NCBI RefSeq assembly: GCF_018406605.1
Contig: NZ_AP024545.1
Location: 1,240,001 to 1,304,000, forward strand
Length of the DNA stretch: 64,000 nt
DNA from: Noviluteimonas caseinilytica
GTDB lineage: Bacteria > Pseudomonadota > Gammaproteobacteria > Xanthomonadales > Xanthomonadaceae
Reading direction: 5' to 3'
The notes under the pieces were generated by a model, which worked only from the letters and a program-made list of their open reading frames with translations, did no database searches and had not been told where the DNA came from. Both the position numbers and the translations under genes were made by a program. The stretch's first letter is position 1. Every line of letters begins with the position of its first letter. Shown piece by piece: positions 61,713 through 64,000 of the stretch.

Positions 61713-62249
61713 TCAGACGATCTCGCGCCAAAAGCCGGGCCCGATCCCCTCGAGCCGATGCGGGCCGACGGCGACCCGTACCAGACGCAACGTGGGAAGA
61801 CCCACGGCAGCGGTCATCCGCCGCACCTGCCGGTTGCGGCCCTCGGTGATCGTGATCGACAGCCAGGCGTCGGGCACCGATTTGCGGAACCGCACCGGCG
61901 GGTCGCGCGGCCACAGGTCGGGCGCATCGATCGCTTCCACCAGGGCCGGACGCGTGGGCCCATCGTTGAGCAGCACGCCCGCGCGCAACCGCTCGACCTG
62001 CGCGTCAGATGGCACGCCTTCCACCTGCACCCAATAGGTCTTCGGCTGTTTGTGGCGCGGATCGCTGAGCCGGTGTGCGAGCGGACCGTCGTCGGTCAGC
62101 AGCAGCAAGCCCTCCGAATCCGCATCGAGCCGGCCCGCGGCATAGACGCCCGCGGGCAGGCCGAACCCCGCGAGCGTCGGCCGTGGCGGGCGGCTGCGGT
62201 CGGTGAACTGCGACAGCACCCCGTACGGCTTGTTGAACGCCACGAGCAT
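61713..62249 (-). CDS. rluE: RluE-type 23S rRNA pseudouridine synthase
   Basis: The 178-residue RsuA-family enzyme lacks the N-terminal S4 domain, as in RluE. The catalytic aspartate is in GRLDADSEGLLLLTDDG, and other conserved blocks are KTYWVQVEG and ITEGRNRQVRRMTAAVG. RluE isomerises a uridine in 23S rRNA. The gene follows the methyltransferase gene by 19 bases and is probably co-transcribed with it. Confidence 0.87.
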   Translation of the reverse strand: MLVAFNKPYGVLSQFTDRSRPPRPTLAGFGLPAGVYAAGRLDADSEGLLLLTDDGPLAHRLSDPRHKQPKTYWVQVEGVPSDAQVERLRAGVLLNDGPTRPALVEAIDAPDLWPRDPPVRFRKSVPDAWLSITITEGRNRQVRRMTAAVGLPTLRLVRVAVGPHRLEGIGPGFWREIV

Positions 62250-62268
62250 CGACGCGGGGCGTCTCGCC

Positions 62269-63183
62269 TCAGGCGGCGGGCTTGCGGAAGCGCAGCGTCA
62301 TGCGATCGCTTTCGCCGATCGCCTTGTACTTCGCGTCGTCCGCCTTGTCGTGCTGGTTGGTCGGCGGCAAGGTCCACACCCCGTTCGGGTGATCCTTGGT
62401 GTCCTTCGCGTTGGCGTTCACTTCGCTCTGGTCTTCGAGCACGAAGCCCGCGGCCTTGGCGTAACCGGTCACCAACTCCTCGGTGAGGTAGCCGGTCTTG
62501 ATCTGCGTGGCCAGGTCCGTGCCCGCCTTCGCGCGATGGTCGACGAAGCCCAGCGTGCCGCCCGGCTTGAGCACGGCGAAGAACGCATTGAAGTAATCCT
62601 GCGCGTTGCCGTCCTCCACCCAGTTGTGCGCGTTGCGGAACGTCAGCACGACGTCGGCCGAGCCCGCCGGCCCGAAGTTCGGGTGCTTCGCATCGAACTT
62701 GCGCAGCTCCGCCTTGCCGTACAACGCCCCGTTGCCCGCGACCTTCTCGCGCAACTGCTTGTTGAGGTTGTAGCGGTACTGCGGCTGCCCGGTGATCGCG
62801 TCGTCCCACACCGCGGCAACGTAGTGGCCGTTGTCGCGGAGGTAGGGCGCGAGGATCTCCGTGTACCAGCCGCCGCCGGGCGTGATCTCGATGACGGTCT
62901 GGTTCGCGTTGACCATGAAGAACGACAGCGTTTCCTTCGGATGGCGATACACGTCGCGCGCGGCCCACGCCGGCGTGCGCCAGCTGCCCGCGATCGATTC
63001 GTCGAGCGCTGCGCCCGTGGCGTTGGTGACCATCGAAGAGGACGCGCTCGACGATGCGGCGCCGCCGTCCGCCGATGCGCTCGCCGAAGCGGAAGCACCG
63101 TCGTGCGTGGACGCGCACGCGGCCAGCAGGGATGCGACGAAGCAGGACAGCAGGGGACGTGCGGACAACGTCGGGCGTGCCAT
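62269..63183 (-). CDS. Predicted lipid-anchored class I methyltransferase (COG4798-like)
   Basis: The 304-residue product has a lipoprotein signal with lipobox LAAC (Cys about residue 23), a Ser/Ala-rich linker, and then a Rossmann-fold methyltransferase core with VIEITPGGGWYTEIL as motif I. Typical later motifs are ADVVLTFRNAHNW and LKPGGTLGFVDHR. Methyltransferases normally work in the cytoplasm, where SAM is found, so a lipoprotein signal is unusual, although it is known for this family. Substrate unknown. Confidence 0.86.
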   Translation of the reverse strand: MARPTLSARPLLSCFVASLLAACASTHDGASASASASADGGAASSSASSSMVTNATGAALDESIAGSWRTPAWAARDVYRHPKETLSFFMVNANQTVIEITPGGGWYTEILAPYLRDNGHYVAAVWDDAITGQPQYRYNLNKQLREKVAGNGALYGKAELRKFDAKHPNFGPAGSADVVLTFRNAHNWVEDGNAQDYFNAFFAVLKPGGTLGFVDHRAKAGTDLATQIKTGYLTEELVTGYAKAAGFVLEDQSEVNANAKDTKDHPNGVWTLPPTNQHDKADDAKYKAIGESDRMTLRFRKPAA

Positions 63184-63221
63184 GGGGTCGGCTCCTCGGA
63201 AAGGAGCGACAGGGTAGCGCG

Positions 63222-64000
63222 TCAGCTTTGGGCGTCCGTGTAGACCCGCGCCTGTTCCAGCAACCAGGCGCGGAACGCGGCCAGGCCGGCGTGCCCGCGC
63301 GAGCGGGGCGGGGCGACCAGGTAATGCGCGAAGTCGGCTTTGAGCTTCTCGTCGAACAGCAGGCACAGGCGGTTCGAATCGATCAGCGGCCAGGCCAGCG
63401 TGAGCCGGCCCAGCACGATGCCCATGCCTTCCACCGCCGCGCGGTGCAGCGTTTCGGAATCGTCGAAGTTGGCCACGTAGCGCTTGGGTGCCTTGCCGCC
63501 GAAGCGCGTGAACCAATCGCTCCAGCGCCCGCCGGGTGCGCCGAGCAGCGGGAAGTCGCCGAGCGTTTCCAGCGTGGGCCGGCCCAGGCGTTCGATCAGC
63601 GCGGGGCTCGCGATCGGCGTGAGCCAGTCGTCGAACAGGTGCACGGCTTCCAGTCCGGGCCAATGCCCGGGGCCGTAGCGCAGGCCCGCGTCCACGTCGG
63701 TGTCGCGTTCGAAGTCGACGACGTTGATCGTCGACTGCAGGTGGATCTCCAACTGCGGATGCGCGGCGAGGAAGGTCGGCAATCGCGGCACGAGCCAGCT
63801 CGTCGCGAACGAGGGCATCAGCGTCACCGTCAGCACGTCGTCGCGACGCATGCCGAAGGGACGCAGCGCGTGTTCGATCGCATCGAGGTGATCGGCGACG
63901 CGGTCGAACAGGCGCTGCCCGTCGGCGGTGAGTTCCACCCCGCGCGGCTGCCGCACGAACAGGCGTTGGCCGAGGCGTTCCTCGAGCCCTTTGATCTGGT
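63222..64000 (-). CDS. LysR-family transcriptional regulator (N-terminus beyond window)
   Basis: The frame continues to the window edge, so the start lies outside. Visible are the end of the helix-turn-helix linker (QIKGLEERLGQRLFVRQPRG) and the complete substrate-binding domain (LTVTLMPSFATSWLVPRLPTFLAAHPQLEIHL through LLEQARVYTDA). The sequence resembles the GcvA branch of LysR regulators. The target genes are unknown; the gene lies upstream of the methyltransferase on the same strand. Confidence 0.92.
   Translation of the reverse strand, partial: QIKGLEERLGQRLFVRQPRGVELTADGQRLFDRVADHLDAIEHALRPFGMRRDDVLTVTLMPSFATSWLVPRLPTFLAAHPQLEIHLQSTINVVDFERDTDVDAGLRYGPGHWPGLEAVHLFDDWLTPIASPALIERLGRPTLETLGDFPLLGAPGGRWSDWFTRFGGKAPKRYVANFDDSETLHRAAVEGMGIVLGRLTLAWPLIDSNRLCLLFDEKLKADFAHYLVAPPRSRGHAGLAAFRAWLLEQARVYTDAQS

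Noticed and set aside
1..64000. tRNA, rRNA, CRISPR array or insertion sequence
   Set aside because: No tRNA-like T-arm sequence, repeat-spacer array or transposase was found in any part of the window.

Overview
The window is GC-rich chromosomal DNA from a gammaproteobacterium of the Xanthomonadaceae/Lysobacteraceae, most like Lysobacter or Luteimonas. This assignment is an inference. It rests on GC-rich codon use, on the tonB-exbB-exbD1-exbD2-pdxJ block beside gyrB (an arrangement known from Xanthomonas), and on the secreted M4 protease with PPC and P domains. The window spans the chromosomal replication origin. The leftward genes gyrB-recF-dnaN-dnaA and the rightward genes rpmH-rnpA-yidC-mnmE diverge around dnaA. 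Perfect DnaA boxes lie in both flanks of dnaA, and two parS-type palindromes lie in and beside recF.

Layout. 1-4.7 kb: end of ttcA, rdgC, a YgjP-like metallopeptidase, a small lipoprotein, then hemH and an overlapping alpha/beta hydrolase on the minus strand. 4.8-9.0 kb: a SYLF-domain protein, tatABC, a multi-pass membrane protein and a class I glutamine amidotransferase. 9.1-17.8 kb: glyQS and tamA-tamB. 17.8-24.9 kb: a large secreted M4 protease, a His/Cys-rich beta-propeller-like lipoprotein, mnmG, an intergenic region with a sigma-54-type promoter and a probable small RNA, and a Tyr/Gly-rich lipoprotein. 25-34 kb: a PLP-dependent dehydratase with a SnoaL-like partner, a GT39 glycosyltransferase, fbp, a soluble histidine kinase/response regulator pair, a radical SAM protein, cardiolipin synthase and pdxJ. 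34-38.7 kb: the tonB/exb energy-transduction cluster, a TPR protein and a LoiP-like M48 lipoprotein. 38.8-49.1 kb: the origin region. 49.3-64 kb: a lipoprotein with a TonB C-terminal domain, two ABC-2 export systems, a TAP-like peptidase, ferredoxin-NADP reductase, tatD, hrpB, a receiver-kinase hybrid, an RluE-type pseudouridine synthase, a lipoprotein methyltransferase and the C-terminal part of a LysR regulator.

Functional themes. Replication, segregation and core translation/tRNA modification (glyQS, mnmE, mnmG, ttcA, rnpA, rpmH, rluE) surround the origin. Envelope biogenesis and transport are also prominent (TatABC, TamAB, YidC, TonB-ExbBD, Cls, M48 and several lipoproteins). Many same-strand pairs overlap by four bases, with GTGA being especially common, which implies tight translational coupling. 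No tRNA or rRNA genes, insertion sequences, prophage or CRISPR arrays were found. The most interesting unexplained element is the sigma-54-type promoter and terminator-bounded RNA at 23944-24085, followed by a second foldable region ending at 24257.
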